A DNA stretch of 64,000 nt from Qipengyuania citrea (GCF_024171405.1 NZ_JALJZT010000002.1:1302001-1366000), one strand, 5' to 3'; positions 38,945 through 48,113 are shown, counted from the stretch's first letter. Translations and numbers: made by a program. The notes: generated from the letters alone by a model not told the origin.

Positions 38945-40144
38945 TTAGTCGGCCGGGCTTGCGGGGCGCTCACGCACCGCCAGGATCATCACTGCCCCGG
39001 CAAGCGTCAGCACGGCAAAGGCGAGCATCACAAGCGTGAAGTCCTCGGGCGTGGCCAGCTGCCACACGATCAGCGTTCCGATCATCGAGGGCAGCGTGTT
39101 GGCCAGATTGACCAGCCCCAGATCGCGGCCCCGGCGATCGGGTTTGGGCAGCAATTGCATTGCGAAGGTCGCATGCAGGCTCAGAAAGACTGCCGTCCCC
39201 GCAGCGAAGACGCAGAAGGCTATCGCTCCCAGCCAGGCATCTGCCGCCGCGGCCATTCCGAGCAGGCCCATCGCCCCGACCGCTGCCGAGACAAACAGGA
39301 ACGGGCGGCGCACACCCGAACGGTCGGACCACCGCCCGGCGATCACTGCTACCGGCAGGGGGATGATGTAGGAGACCATCAGCAGCGTCCCCACCCCCGC
39401 GGCAACATCGAGATCGTCCGTCACGAGCGTCTGGAAGTAATAGAGCAGATATAGTCCCAGCGTGGCGCAGGCCAGCTGGACCAGCAGGCGCGAGCCCGAG
39501 GCGATGAGGAGATCGCGCCGGTCCCAGCTTTGCACCGGTTCCGGCATAGGGTCGAAGCGGCGCGCGCGCAGCGCCAGCAGTGGTAGCAGCAGCCCCACCG
39601 CAGCCACCGGAACCAGCGCGAAGCGCGCCATATCGGACAGTGCGGGCACCGCCAGAAGCATGACCGCGAAGGTCGCCGCGACCGGATTGCCGAGCGAGAG
39701 AAGCCCGCCCGCCAAGCCCTTCTGGCTGCTCGGAACTTCCTCCGCGATGATCGCGAACAGCGGGGCGAGCACCGCATAGATCGCCGCCTGCGCCAGCGCA
39801 ATGGCGATCAGCAATTGCGCCGGTGTTCGGGCCAGCGCCAGTGCTGGATAGGAAAGCGCCAGCGCGCACAGGCCGATCACGACCCACCGCCGCCGCCCGC
39901 CGCCCGCCTCGACCGATCGATCGCTCAGCCAGCCGAAGAGGATATTGGCCACGCTCGCGGCGACACCGCCGATCAGTACCGCAGCGGTGAGCAAGTCGAT
40001 CTTCGCCGATTTGTCCAGCGCCTCGACCTGGAGCGGCAGCAGCAGCGTTACCAGCGGCATATAGGCCACCACACCGCCGGCATGCGCCAGCGCGACCGCG
40101 GCCAGCAGGGGATTGGTCCGTATCTTGGGCAAGGGCCGCTCCAT
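38945..40144 (-). CDS. MFS transporter of the glycan locus
   Basis: A protein of about 399 residues with twelve transmembrane helices and the MFS loop motifs LFGWLSDRSVEAGGGRRR and AGRWSDRSGVRRP. The substrate is probably a mono- or oligosaccharide, from context. I chose the internal ATG (MERPLPKIRTNP); an ATG eight codons upstream is possible, and neither has a strong ribosome site. Its 3' end converges on the GH3 gene, and it follows the FHS transporter by 57 bases. Confidence 0.85.
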   Translation of the reverse strand: MERPLPKIRTNPLLAAVALAHAGGVVAYMPLVTLLLPLQVEALDKSAKIDLLTAAVLIGGVAASVANILFGWLSDRSVEAGGGRRRWVVIGLCALALSYPALALARTPAQLLIAIALAQAAIYAVLAPLFAIIAEEVPSSQKGLAGGLLSLGNPVAATFAVMLLAVPALSDMARFALVPVAAVGLLLPLLALRARRFDPMPEPVQSWDRRDLLIASGSRLLVQLACATLGLYLLYYFQTLVTDDLDVAAGVGTLLMVSYIIPLPVAVIAGRWSDRSGVRRPFLFVSAAVGAMGLLGMAAAADAWLGAIAFCVFAAGTAVFLSLHATFAMQLLPKPDRRGRDLGLVNLANTLPSMIGTLIVWQLATPEDFTLVMLAFAVLTLAGAVMILAVRERPASPAD

Positions 40145-40201
40145 CTCGCGGCAACCTGCCCCCCGCATCGGCGGAAGGCAATGCGCCCGGCGTTGCGCGG
40201 G

Positions 40202-41533
40202 TTAAGCGGTCGCAGGCCGCCGTGCGTAGAAGCCGAACACCGCGATTATCGCATAGCAGGATGCGGGCAACACAAGCGACAGCGCAAGGCTGCCCGTCAG
40301 GTCGGCGAGCGCGCCCGTGGCCAGCGGGACCACCGCCCCGCCGAAGATCGCCACATTGATGATCCCCGAACCGTCAGCCGCGCGGCTGCCCAACCGCTCG
40401 CAGGCAAGCGAGAAGATGGTCGGGAACATGATCGAATTCATCAACCCGATCGCCAGCAGGCTGTAGGCGGCCAGCGTGCCGCTGCTGTTGGTCGAGATCG
40501 CGATCAGCGTGATTGCGCCGATCGCCACCGCGGTCAGGATCAGGCCCGGGCTCACCATGCGCAGCAGCGCGGAGCCGATGAAGCGCCCGACCATCGCGCC
40601 GCCCCAATACAGGCTGACCATCCAGCCGACGATGTTTTCGGGTTGGCCGAGCACGTCGTCGAGCATCAGGTAATTGATGACGATCGAGCCGATCGCCACT
40701 TCGGCGCCGACATAGAGGAAGATCGACAGCGCGCCAAAGCCGAACCGCGGCCGCTTGAGCAGGTCGAAGCCCGCGAGCCCGCTCGAGGGTTCGTGCTTTT
40801 CGCCCTCCAGCCGGTTCCGGAACAGCCACACTGCGCCCGCCACCACGGTGATCGCGATCGCGATGCCGAGATAGGTCTTCACGATCATCGCCGATTCCGC
40901 GGTGCGATAGGCCGCCAGCGCGGCGCCTTCGAAATCTTCGGCGGAAACATCGGCCAGCGTGCCGAGGATCAGTCCCGCACCGACCAGCGGAAAGAGGAAG
41001 GTGCCGAAGGAATTGAATGCCTGCGCAAAAGTGAGGCGGCTGTGCGCGGTCTTCTGCGGGCCGAGCAGGCTGATCAGCGGATTGGCCACCACCTGCACGA
41101 TCACCACCCCGCTGGCGAGAATGAACAGCGCCAGCAGGAACAATGGATAGGTCGCAGTGGTGCTGGCGGGGATGAACAGCAGACAGCCCAGTGTCATCGT
41201 CAGCAGTCCCGCCACCGCGCCGCGCATATAGCCGATCCGCTTGACCAGCTTCGCGCCGGGAATGCCGATCACCAGATAGGCGGCGAAGAAGCAGAACTGG
41301 ACCAGCATCGCCTGCGTGTAATTGAGCGTGAACAGCTCTTTCAGCTTGGGGATCAGGACATCGTTGAGGCTGGTGATCCCGCCGAAGATGAAGAACAGCG
41401 CGAAGACGAAGGGCGGCAGGCTTGGCGCATGCACATGGCCCTCTGCCTCGTCACCCACGGGATCGCTTGAAGAATAATGCTTCGCGGCTTCCGCCGCGGC
41501 CCCCGTTGCCGTCACCACGTATCGTTCTCCCAT
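40202..41533 (-). CDS. FHS-type hexose:proton symporter (FucP/GluP-like)
   Basis: A 443-residue MFS carrier of the fucose/glucose/galactose (FHS) family: GGITSLNDVLIPKLKELF, FFAAYLVIGIPGAKLVKRIG, VVIVQVVANPLISLLGP and AQAFNSFGTFLFPL are diagnostic. It imports the monosaccharide released by the GH3 enzyme, probably glucose. A perfect LacI-type palindrome lies about 70 bases before the start, so it should be controlled with the TonB receptor. Confidence 0.92.
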   Translation of the reverse strand: MGERYVVTATGAAAEAAKHYSSSDPVGDEAEGHVHAPSLPPFVFALFFIFGGITSLNDVLIPKLKELFTLNYTQAMLVQFCFFAAYLVIGIPGAKLVKRIGYMRGAVAGLLTMTLGCLLFIPASTTATYPLFLLALFILASGVVIVQVVANPLISLLGPQKTAHSRLTFAQAFNSFGTFLFPLVGAGLILGTLADVSAEDFEGAALAAYRTAESAMIVKTYLGIAIAITVVAGAVWLFRNRLEGEKHEPSSGLAGFDLLKRPRFGFGALSIFLYVGAEVAIGSIVINYLMLDDVLGQPENIVGWMVSLYWGGAMVGRFIGSALLRMVSPGLILTAVAIGAITLIAISTNSSGTLAAYSLLAIGLMNSIMFPTIFSLACERLGSRAADGSGIINVAIFGGAVVPLATGALADLTGSLALSLVLPASCYAIIAVFGFYARRPATA

Positions 41534-41601
41534 TTCGCCGCCCGCATCCCACTGTAAGGTGCGGGCTAGCGCGGGCGGAAATTAGGAGCGCAGCGCTTTT
41601 C

Positions 41602-41615
41602 TGTCAACGTTGACA
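41602..41615. promoter_or_regulatory. Perfect LacI-type operator before the FHS transporter
   Basis: TGTCAACGTTGACA is fully palindromic, within CTTTTCTGTCAACGTTGACA. The same extended sequence recurs before the TonB receptor and GH3 genes, which defines a shared regulon. Confidence 0.85.
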
Positions 41616-41693
41616 AAAAATAGGCCCGAGTTGGTGGCGAGGCGATTTGCGCAAGGGCCTGCCGCCGCGCAGCAAGGGTTGAAAACCGTTTGA

Positions 41694-41742
41694 GACAGGC
41701 CCCGCGAAGCAGGCAAGTGCACTTCGCGTATCGGAGCCTGTC
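41694..41742. repeat. Nested inverted repeat upstream of the sensor kinase
   Basis: Outer arms GACAGGC/GCCTGTC (7 bp) enclose inner arms GCGAAG/CTTCGC (6 bp). The structure could be a terminator, a small RNA fold or a protein-binding site; the sequence does not say which. Confidence 0.4.
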
Positions 41743-41871
41743 CGAAGAACGATGGCCGAATAGATGGGCTGCGTGACGAACGTCCCGAATGGCGGCGATA
41801 TTCAGCGCCGCAGCCGCGCCCGTTTCTTAACGGCGTTGTGCCGCATGCAAGAATAAGCGAGAACCCGAGCG

Positions 41872-44800
41872 ATGTCGCTCTCGCTCAGAGGCTTGTTCAT
41901 CGCGCTGCCGATCGTTGCGCTGGTCATCGGTGCCATGGCCTGGAGCATCTATGTCGGCAGCATCGACGACGATCGCGCCAATGCGCTGCGCGAACTCGAC
42001 ATCGCCAATGCCGCCGCTGCCGATACGCTCCGCCGCGAGATCTCGCTGATCGCCGAGACCGAGGAGAAGGCGGTCGCCACCATGGCGCGCAAGCTGGAGC
42101 AGCGCAGTCCGACCACCATCGGCGATATCTTCGTCCCTGCGGCAGACGGAGCCTTCCATAGCCGCGACGATTTGTGGGACGGCCGCGCCTCCGCAGGAGC
42201 GATCCAGCTGCGCGGCATTGGCGGCTTCCTCGCCCCGCCCGAACCGGACGACGACCGCCGCGCGACCGTCCTCGCCGCCTTCGACACGCTGCGGCAGATG
42301 ACCAATGGCCTGCCGAGCGATGTCGAAAGCCTCTATTTCTTCTCGCCCGCCAACGACCTGCTGATCTACGCGCCGCAGCGCCCCGACGAATTGTCCTTCT
42401 ATCGCACAGCCCCGGCCGATTTCGATTTCCAGGATGCTGAATTCAGCCGGATTACCTCGCCGGCAGAAAATCCCGCCGGGATGCTGCGCTGCACCAGCCT
42501 GCAACGCCCGCTGTATGACGAGACGGGCGACAATTGGACCACCGGGTGCATGCTGCCCATCCGCGTCGATGATCGGCATGTCGGCGCCTGGGGTATCAGC
42601 ATCCCGCTGGACCAGTTTACCCGGCGGCTGACGCCCCCGCCCGAGGACGCCTTCACCATCATCGTCAGTCGGGACGGAAAGTTGATCCATCACTCGGGCG
42701 TAGCCGGGGACGACAGCCGGCGGCTCGAGGCGAATGTCGACCTCGCGACTTCGGAAGAGCCCCTCCTGCGCGCCATCTGGGATTATGTAAACGCGGGGAT
42801 CGACGACCAGACGGTCTTCGCGCAGCCGCTCGATGCCTATGTCTCGGCGCGCGAGTTGCAGGCGCCCGACTGGTACGTGCTGACCGTGCTGCCAGAACAG
42901 GCGTTGAGCGCGCGCGCATGGTCGCTGGCGCAGCGGGTCATCCTTATCGCGCTGACCGGGGCGCTTGCGCTCGGCCTGGTGCTGTCGGCGATCTTCCACC
43001 GGACCGTCGCCTCGCGGATCGCCCGGCTCGCGACGCGGATCGACCGGGTCTCGGCCACCGAGGGTGTGGCGCTGGATGCGGGGACCAGGGACGAGATCCG
43101 CCAGCTCGAGCATGCCTTCGAAAAGATGGAAGATCGGCTGGCCACGGCGCGCTCGCGCGAGCAGCATTCGTTCGACGTGCTGGTCAATGCGGCGGAACGC
43201 TATGCGATGGTGCTGTTCGACGACCAGGGGCAGCTGATCCGGGCGAGCAAGGGCGCGCTCGACCTGTTCGGCGAAAAGGAACTGGTCAAGCTGCTCAGCG
43301 AATGGGGCCTGTCGGCCGAGTCCGCGCCTGCGACCGGCCATCCGGCGGGGCCGGGCCCGCAACCGCGGATCATCGCGCGCAAGCTGGCCGACGGGCGCGA
43401 AGTCTGGCTCGAGGAAATCCTGATCTCGCTCGAGGATCATCTCGGCGCGCCCTTCGGAACGGCGTATATCGGGCATGACATTACCGAAAAGCACACCGCA
43501 CAGCGCGCGATAGAAGAAAACCTGCTCTATCTCGAGCTGGCGCACTCGAGCGCGCAGGCGGGGCATTTCGCACTCGATCCGCACACCATGGAACTGTCGC
43601 TTTCGGGCTGGCTGCGGGAAAAGCTGGGCGTTGAGACGCCAACCATCCCGCTGGCCGAGCTTGCCGCGCTGATCGATGAGAGCAAGCGCGACGAAACCAT
43701 GGCGGAAATCGCCGCGGCGATCGAAGCACGAACCGAATTTTCCTTCGAAACGCTGGCGATCGGTGCCGAGGGAGACCGTTTGCCGATCGTCGTGCGCGGG
43801 ACGGCGGTGTTCCAGGATGCCGACAATACCGAAGAGCTGGCTGGCTTCTACGGGATCGCACAGGATATCACCGAGCAGAAGAAAGCCGCCGAGGCGCTGT
43901 TGCGCGCGCGCGACGAGGCCCGCGCCGAAGCGCGATCCAAAACCGACATCCTCGCGGTCATCTCGCACGAAATCCGCACGCCGATTTCGGGTATTCTCGG
44001 ATTGATCGACCAGATCCGCCGCGAACGGTCCGAAAGTGAGCGCAGCCGCGCGCTGACGCTGGTGGAGGATTCGTCCGAAGCGCTGCTCAAGACGCTCGAT
44101 GCGACGCTCCAGCGGACCCGCTCCGAGCGCGAACAATCGGTCTCACAGGACGAGGAGTTCAGCCCCGCCGCGCTGGTCGAGCGCGTGGCCGAGTTGTTTC
44201 GCCCGCTGGCCCGCCGCAAGGGCCTCGCCATCGATGTGCTGGCGGGTTCCGAGGGCCGGGCGTGCGGCCAGCCGGCGCGTATCCAGCAGGTGCTCGCCAA
44301 CTTCGTTTCCAATGCGATCAAGTTTACACCGATCGGCAAGGTGACCCTCTCGTTCAACGCGCCCGAACCCGGGTCCGATCTCTGGACATTCTGCGTCGAG
44401 GACACGGGCGGCGGGATCGATCCCGAGCGGATGAAGACGATCTTCGAGCCATTCTCCGGCAGCGCGCCCGACACGCTCGGCCGGTCCTCCGGCAGCGGGC
44501 TGGGCCTGTCGATCACGCGCGATCTCGCCCAGCAGATGGGCGGCACGGTTGCGGCCGAAAGTTCGGCAAGCGGCGGGACGCGGATGACGCTGACGCTGCC
44601 CCTGCAGACCGTCGGGCCTGGCAAGGAACAAGCCCCCGCCCGCGGCACTATCGCGATCAGGCTGGCGCGCGCTTCGCTCGCCGTGCGCGTCGAAGTCATC
44701 GCGCATGCGGAGGGCTTCGCCGTTCTCGACCCGGCTTCGGACGATCCCGGGGCTACCGCCGATATCGTGGTCAGCGACGATGCGGAATTCGTCGCGCAAT

Positions 44801-44931
44801 GCGGTGCCGAATGGAGCATCCAGCTCGTCGAAGCGGCGGAGAGCGCGCGCGACGGCAAGCATATGGTGGCCAGCGAAGCGGATCTGCTCGACATGCTCCC
44901 CCGCATCCTCGACGAGGTCGCCGATGGATAA
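41872..44931 (+). CDS. Hybrid sensor histidine kinase with extracytoplasmic sensor and degenerate receiver
   Basis: A 1019-residue kinase. Transmembrane helices at about 8-28 and 355-377 flank a Cache-like periplasmic sensor. A HAMP-like linker, two PAS-like segments (about 440-550 and 560-670), a HisKA domain with phospho-His 699 (VISHEIRTP) and a HATPase domain follow (N box FVSNAIKFTP; G boxes EDTGGGIDP and SSGSGLGLSI). The last 100 residues look like a receiver fold but have lost the phospho-acceptor Asp and Lys pattern (pseudo-receiver). The stop overlaps the next kinase-like gene by eight bases. The ligand is unknown. It probably feeds a phosphorelay with the next protein, which carries the intact receiver and Hpt. 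Confidence 0.88.
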   Translation: MSLSLRGLFIALPIVALVIGAMAWSIYVGSIDDDRANALRELDIANAAAADTLRREISLIAETEEKAVATMARKLEQRSPTTIGDIFVPAADGAFHSRDDLWDGRASAGAIQLRGIGGFLAPPEPDDDRRATVLAAFDTLRQMTNGLPSDVESLYFFSPANDLLIYAPQRPDELSFYRTAPADFDFQDAEFSRITSPAENPAGMLRCTSLQRPLYDETGDNWTTGCMLPIRVDDRHVGAWGISIPLDQFTRRLTPPPEDAFTIIVSRDGKLIHHSGVAGDDSRRLEANVDLATSEEPLLRAIWDYVNAGIDDQTVFAQPLDAYVSARELQAPDWYVLTVLPEQALSARAWSLAQRVILIALTGALALGLVLSAIFHRTVASRIARLATRIDRVSATEGVALDAGTRDEIRQLEHAFEKMEDRLATARSREQHSFDVLVNAAERYAMVLFDDQGQLIRASKGALDLFGEKELVKLLSEWGLSAESAPATGHPAGPGPQPRIIARKLADGREVWLEEILISLEDHLGAPFGTAYIGHDITEKHTAQRAIEENLLYLELAHSSAQAGHFALDPHTMELSLSGWLREKLGVETPTIPLAELAALIDESKRDETMAEIAAAIEARTEFSFETLAIGAEGDRLPIVVRGTAVFQDADNTEELAGFYGIAQDITEQKKAAEALLRARDEARAEARSKTDILAVISHEIRTPISGILGLIDQIRRERSESERSRALTLVEDSSEALLKTLDATLQRTRSEREQSVSQDEEFSPAALVERVAELFRPLARRKGLAIDVLAGSEGRACGQPARIQQVLANFVSNAIKFTPIGKVTLSFNAPEPGSDLWTFCVEDTGGGIDPERMKTIFEPFSGSAPDTLGRSSGSGLGLSITRDLAQQMGGTVAAESSASGGTRMTLTLPLQTVGPGKEQAPARGTIAIRLARASLAVRVEVIAHAEGFAVLDPASDDPGATADIVVSDDAEFVAQCGAEWSIQLVEAAESARDGKHMVASEADLLDMLPRILDEVADG

Positions 44932-46585
44932 GATGGACGACATCCCCGCCGAGCGCCGCGCCGAGATCCTGGCCACGCGGCTGGAGCGTAGCGAACGCGC
45001 GCTAAGGGGTGCCGAAGCCGCGCTCGAAAAGCGGATGAAGGAGCTGTTTCGCGCCAATCAGGACCTCAGCCTGCGTCAGAGCGAACTGGCGCGAAAGCTC
45101 GAGATCGAAAGCGCGCTCCTGCTTGGCGCCCTGTCGACCATCCGGATGGCCACGCTGTATGGCGAACGCGAGCGCGGGTTCACCATGTCCGAAAGTGCCG
45201 GGCCGATCCTAGGGCTGGCCGATGGCGAGGAACCCACGATCGAGAAGCTCGCCGCGACGCTCCATCCGCTCGATCGCGACCGGATCATGCGTGTGGGGCT
45301 TGCGTTCTTCAGCGAGGCCGAGCCGGGGGTGGCGCATGCCTATGAACATCGCATCGTCCGGCAGGACACGGGGGAGACCCGCTGGCTCAGATGGTCGATC
45401 ACGCGCGAGACCGGCACCGAGGATCGTCCCGGCCATCTGATGGCGACGATGCGCGACATCACCGAGGAACGTCAGAACGAGCGCGGTGTGCGGGCGCTGC
45501 AATTGCGAGCCGAGCGAAGGGTGCGCGAGCTTGCGCACCTCCAGCTGGAGCTAGCCGGTGCGAAGGATCGGGTGGAAGAGGCGCTCAGCGCGCGCAACCG
45601 GTTCATTTCCGAAATGGCGCATGCCATTCGCACCCCGCTTGCGGCGTTGAGCGGCGGGCTCGAATTGCTGCGCTCGAAGGTCCGCGAGGGCGGCGAGAAA
45701 GATCTGTCGGTCGCGCGCGAGGCAGCGGAGCAGCTCGGCGAACTCGCCTCCCGGCTGATCGAGGAAGCGGCCTCGGATGGCGAGGCGGAACCGGTCGCCT
45801 ATGCCAGCGGGGTCGGCACGCCCACACCGGAAACCGCATCGGCGCTGCCCGACCAGCCGCGCATCCTGCTGGCCGAGGATACCGAGAGCAATCGCTATGT
45901 CGCCGAGCGCATGCTCGCCGATCTGGGCTGCCTCGTCACCTCGGTAGAAAACGGCGCCGCCGCAGTCGAGGCGATCAGGCGCCAGAGTTTCGATCTCGTC
46001 CTGATGGATGTGATGATGCCGATCATGAATGGCGAGCAGGCCACGCAGGCGATCCGCGGGCTCAGCGGGCCGGCCGCACGCACCCCGATCATCGGAGTGA
46101 CCGCGCATAGCCTGCAGTCGGAGCGCGAGCGTCTGCTGTCGGCCGGGATGACCGCCTGCATGGCGAAGCCGGTCAAGAAGGAAGCGCTTGAAACCGCGAT
46201 CCGCACCGCGCTGATCTCGGGCCGCGACGTTCGCCAGAACCAGGCGCGGTTCGATCACGACCTCTTCCGCCGGACCTTCACCGATCTGCCCGACGCCTAT
46301 CGCGATCGGATGCGCGATGCCGCGAAGAAGGACATCACCAAATATGCGGGCGAAGTGCTCACCGCGGTCGAGGCCGATGACGAGGAGGACCTGTCCCGCG
46401 CGGCGCATGCGCTGACCGGGGTATCGCTCAATATCGGGGCGGTCGGGATCGTCGAAGAGCTTACGCATTACCGCGAGGCGCGCGCGCTAGGCGAGGCGTC
46501 GATCGAAGCCTTCCGCGAAGCGGTCGCCGCCTGCCTCCTGGCCGTCGACGACCTCTACGAAGCGCTGATCGCGGGGGATAAGTAG
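44924..46585 (+). CDS. PAS-HisKA-receiver-Hpt protein lacking an ATPase domain
   Basis: A 553-residue phosphorelay protein. An N-terminal coiled coil (about 10-65) is followed by a PAS domain (about 75-185), a HisKA dimerisation helix with His 233 (MAHAIRTPLA), a receiver (about 295-415) with Asp 362 (LVLMDVMMP) and Lys in MAKPVKK, and an Hpt domain with His 495 (AAHALTGVS). There is no HATPase_c domain between HisKA and receiver: only about 60 residues separate them. It therefore cannot autophosphorylate and must receive phosphate from another kinase, most simply the overlapping upstream gene product. The ATG in the 8-bp overlap was chosen; an ATG three codons later is possible. Confidence 0.88.
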   Translation: MDKMDDIPAERRAEILATRLERSERALRGAEAALEKRMKELFRANQDLSLRQSELARKLEIESALLLGALSTIRMATLYGERERGFTMSESAGPILGLADGEEPTIEKLAATLHPLDRDRIMRVGLAFFSEAEPGVAHAYEHRIVRQDTGETRWLRWSITRETGTEDRPGHLMATMRDITEERQNERGVRALQLRAERRVRELAHLQLELAGAKDRVEEALSARNRFISEMAHAIRTPLAALSGGLELLRSKVREGGEKDLSVAREAAEQLGELASRLIEEAASDGEAEPVAYASGVGTPTPETASALPDQPRILLAEDTESNRYVAERMLADLGCLVTSVENGAAAVEAIRRQSFDLVLMDVMMPIMNGEQATQAIRGLSGPAARTPIIGVTAHSLQSERERLLSAGMTACMAKPVKKEALETAIRTALISGRDVRQNQARFDHDLFRRTFTDLPDAYRDRMRDAAKKDITKYAGEVLTAVEADDEEDLSRAAHALTGVSLNIGAVGIVEELTHYREARALGEASIEAFREAVAACLLAVDDLYEALIAGDK

Positions 46586-46737
46586 GCCCCACGTCCACCG
46601 GTCATTGCGGGCACGGAGGAATACTCCGAGGAATTTATTGTCCCCGGAGCGGCGAACGCCATGCAAGGATGCTCCATCCATCTGAATTGAAGATGTTTTT
46701 CCGGCGCGGAAGACGGTGACGCTTGTCGATCATGGCG

Positions 46738-46796
46738 TTTCGCAATTTGCGGCAGTAGTCATGCAATTTGCAAGTCGCATCCTCGCAAATTGCGAA
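46738..46796 (+). promoter_or_regulatory. Triple activator-site array for sigma54 promoter 1
   Basis: Three palindromes, CGCAATTTGCG (46741-46751), TGCAATTTGCA (46762-46772) and TCGCAAATTGCGA (46783-46795), have centres 21 and 22 bases apart, so they lie on one face of the helix. They sit 60, 82 and 103 bases before the -24 GG. This is the expected place for enhancer sites of an NtrC-type activator. Confidence 0.8.
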
Positions 46797-46846
46797 ACGC
46801 TACTTGAGCGAAGCTCCAGAACCGCGGAACTGCGTCGTTTTTAGGT

Positions 46847-46863
46847 TTGGCACGGACCTTGAA
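46847..46863 (+). promoter_or_regulatory. Sigma54 (-24/-12) promoter of the glycosyltransferase operon
   Basis: TTGGCACGGACCTTGAA matches TGGCAC-N5-TTGCW except for one base in the -12 element. The start site is expected near 46873. Confidence 0.75.
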
Positions 46864-47126
46864 TACGTCTTGGTAACCATATGCCGAGGCCCCCATCCCT
46901 TCTTTTCGCCATTCCCTTCACCCGTTCGCCGCCTCGCAGACCAGCCACGGCGTCTCCGCGCGCAATCCGTGCGTATCGAAGTCACGCGGCGATCTGCTGC
47001 GCGGCATTCGGGAAACGCTCGCCGGGTACCTGCTGAGCGCAGCCGTCGCCGCACTCGCGGCCAGCGCCGTCCGGGCGCGCGCGCCCGGCGCGATTGTCGC
47101 CTGATCCAACACCAAGGAAACCAGCC

Positions 47127-48113
47127 ATGACCTCCCCCCGCATGTCTGTCGTGATGCCCGTCTCCAATGTCGAGGCCTATATCGCAGAAGCCATTGAGTC
47201 GGTCCTCGGCCAGACCTTCGAGGACTTCGAACTGATCGTCGTCGGCGACGGTGGGCAGGACGGGTCGATGGATCTGGCGCGCAGCTTCGACGATCCGCGT
47301 ATCCGCATCGTTTCGCAGGAAAATCGCGGCCTCGCCGGCGCGCGCAATACCGGCATCGCCGAAACGCAGGCGCCCTATATCGCGCTGCTGGATCCCGATG
47401 ACCGCTGGCACGAGGACAAGCTGAAGCTGCACTTCGACCACCTGCAAGCAAACCCGCATATCGGGGTGAGCTATGCCGGCTCGCGGATGATCGACGAGCG
47501 CGGCGCGGTCATCTCGGCTGCGATGCGGCCCAAGCTGACCGATGTCGCCGCCGGCGACATTCTGTGCCGCAATCCGATCGGCAATTGCAGCGCGCCGGTC
47601 CTGCGCCGGACAGCGCTCGACCGCGCGGCATTTCCCCACCCGCAGGAGCGGAACCGGGCCTGCTGGTTCGACGAAAGCTTCCGCCAGTCGGAAGATATCG
47701 AACTGTGGGTGCGTCTCGCTTCGCTGCATGGCGTCAGCTTCGAAGGCATCGAAGGGCTGCTGACCGATTGCCGGATCATCGGCGGCGCGCTTTCCGCCAA
47801 TGTCGTCAAGCAGTACCTCAGCTGGTCGCGCATGATCGATATCGCGCGTGACAATGACCCCGAGCTGGTCGCCAGGCACGGCGATGCGGCACGCGCCTAC
47901 CAGCTGCGCTACCTTGCGCGTCGGTCGGTCCAGCTCGGCAATGCGGATCTGGCCAACGATCTGATCAGCCGCGCCGCCAGCCTCGCCCCGCGAATCTTTC
48001 TCGAGGAACCGGTCAAGTCGACGGTGACCTGGGGCGCTATCAAGCTCGCCCGGCTGACCGGCCCCGAACGCTTCCGCCGCCTCGCGCGCCCCTATCTCAA
48101 GGCGACGGCATGA
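47127..48113 (+). CDS. Family 2 glycosyltransferase
   Basis: A 328-residue GT-A glycosyltransferase. The opening MSVVMPVSNVEAYIAEAIES, the acceptor loop SVLGQTFEDFEL, the DxD-like LDPDDRW (about 83-89) and the catalytic-base region SEDIELWVR are typical. It adds a nucleotide-sugar-derived residue to an unknown polysaccharide or lipid. AAGGA precedes the ATG by eight bases. The stop overlaps the next glycosyltransferase gene by four bases. Placed under sigma54 promoter 1, it probably contributes to a surface or holdfast polysaccharide (inference). Confidence 0.92.
   Translation: MTSPRMSVVMPVSNVEAYIAEAIESVLGQTFEDFELIVVGDGGQDGSMDLARSFDDPRIRIVSQENRGLAGARNTGIAETQAPYIALLDPDDRWHEDKLKLHFDHLQANPHIGVSYAGSRMIDERGAVISAAMRPKLTDVAAGDILCRNPIGNCSAPVLRRTALDRAAFPHPQERNRACWFDESFRQSEDIELWVRLASLHGVSFEGIEGLLTDCRIIGGALSANVVKQYLSWSRMIDIARDNDPELVARHGDAARAYQLRYLARRSVQLGNADLANDLISRAASLAPRIFLEEPVKSTVTWGAIKLARLTGPERFRRLARPYLKATA

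Larger units (their letters stand above)
41534..41871. other. Divergent intergenic region before FHS transporter and sensor kinase
   Basis: A 338-base stretch without a gene. It holds the perfect LacI operator (41602-41615), a nested inverted repeat (41694-41742) and the promoters of the transporter (minus) and kinase (plus). No sigma54 -24/-12 element was found here. Confidence 0.7.
46586..47126 (+). other. 541-base leader with sigma54 control region before glycosyltransferases
   Basis: It holds the upstream palindrome array (46738-46796) and the -24/-12 promoter (46847-46863). The transcript leader is then about 250 bases. One reading frame is open from 46877 to a TGA at 47102-47104 and encodes a plausible hydrophobic end (LAGYLLSAAVAALAASAV) with GC-rich third positions, but it has no ATG, GTG or TTG start. 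I do not call it a gene. Confidence 0.6.

Noticed and set aside
46612-46630. CGGAG/CTCCG mini-hairpin after the second kinase gene
   Set aside because: Only five paired bases; the AT-rich tail is interrupted, so it is not a convincing terminator.
46881-47040. Short ATG frame (MPRPPSLLFAIPFTRS) after sigma54 promoter 1
   Set aside because: No ribosome site, no recognisable features, and the ATG lies only about eight bases from the predicted transcription start.
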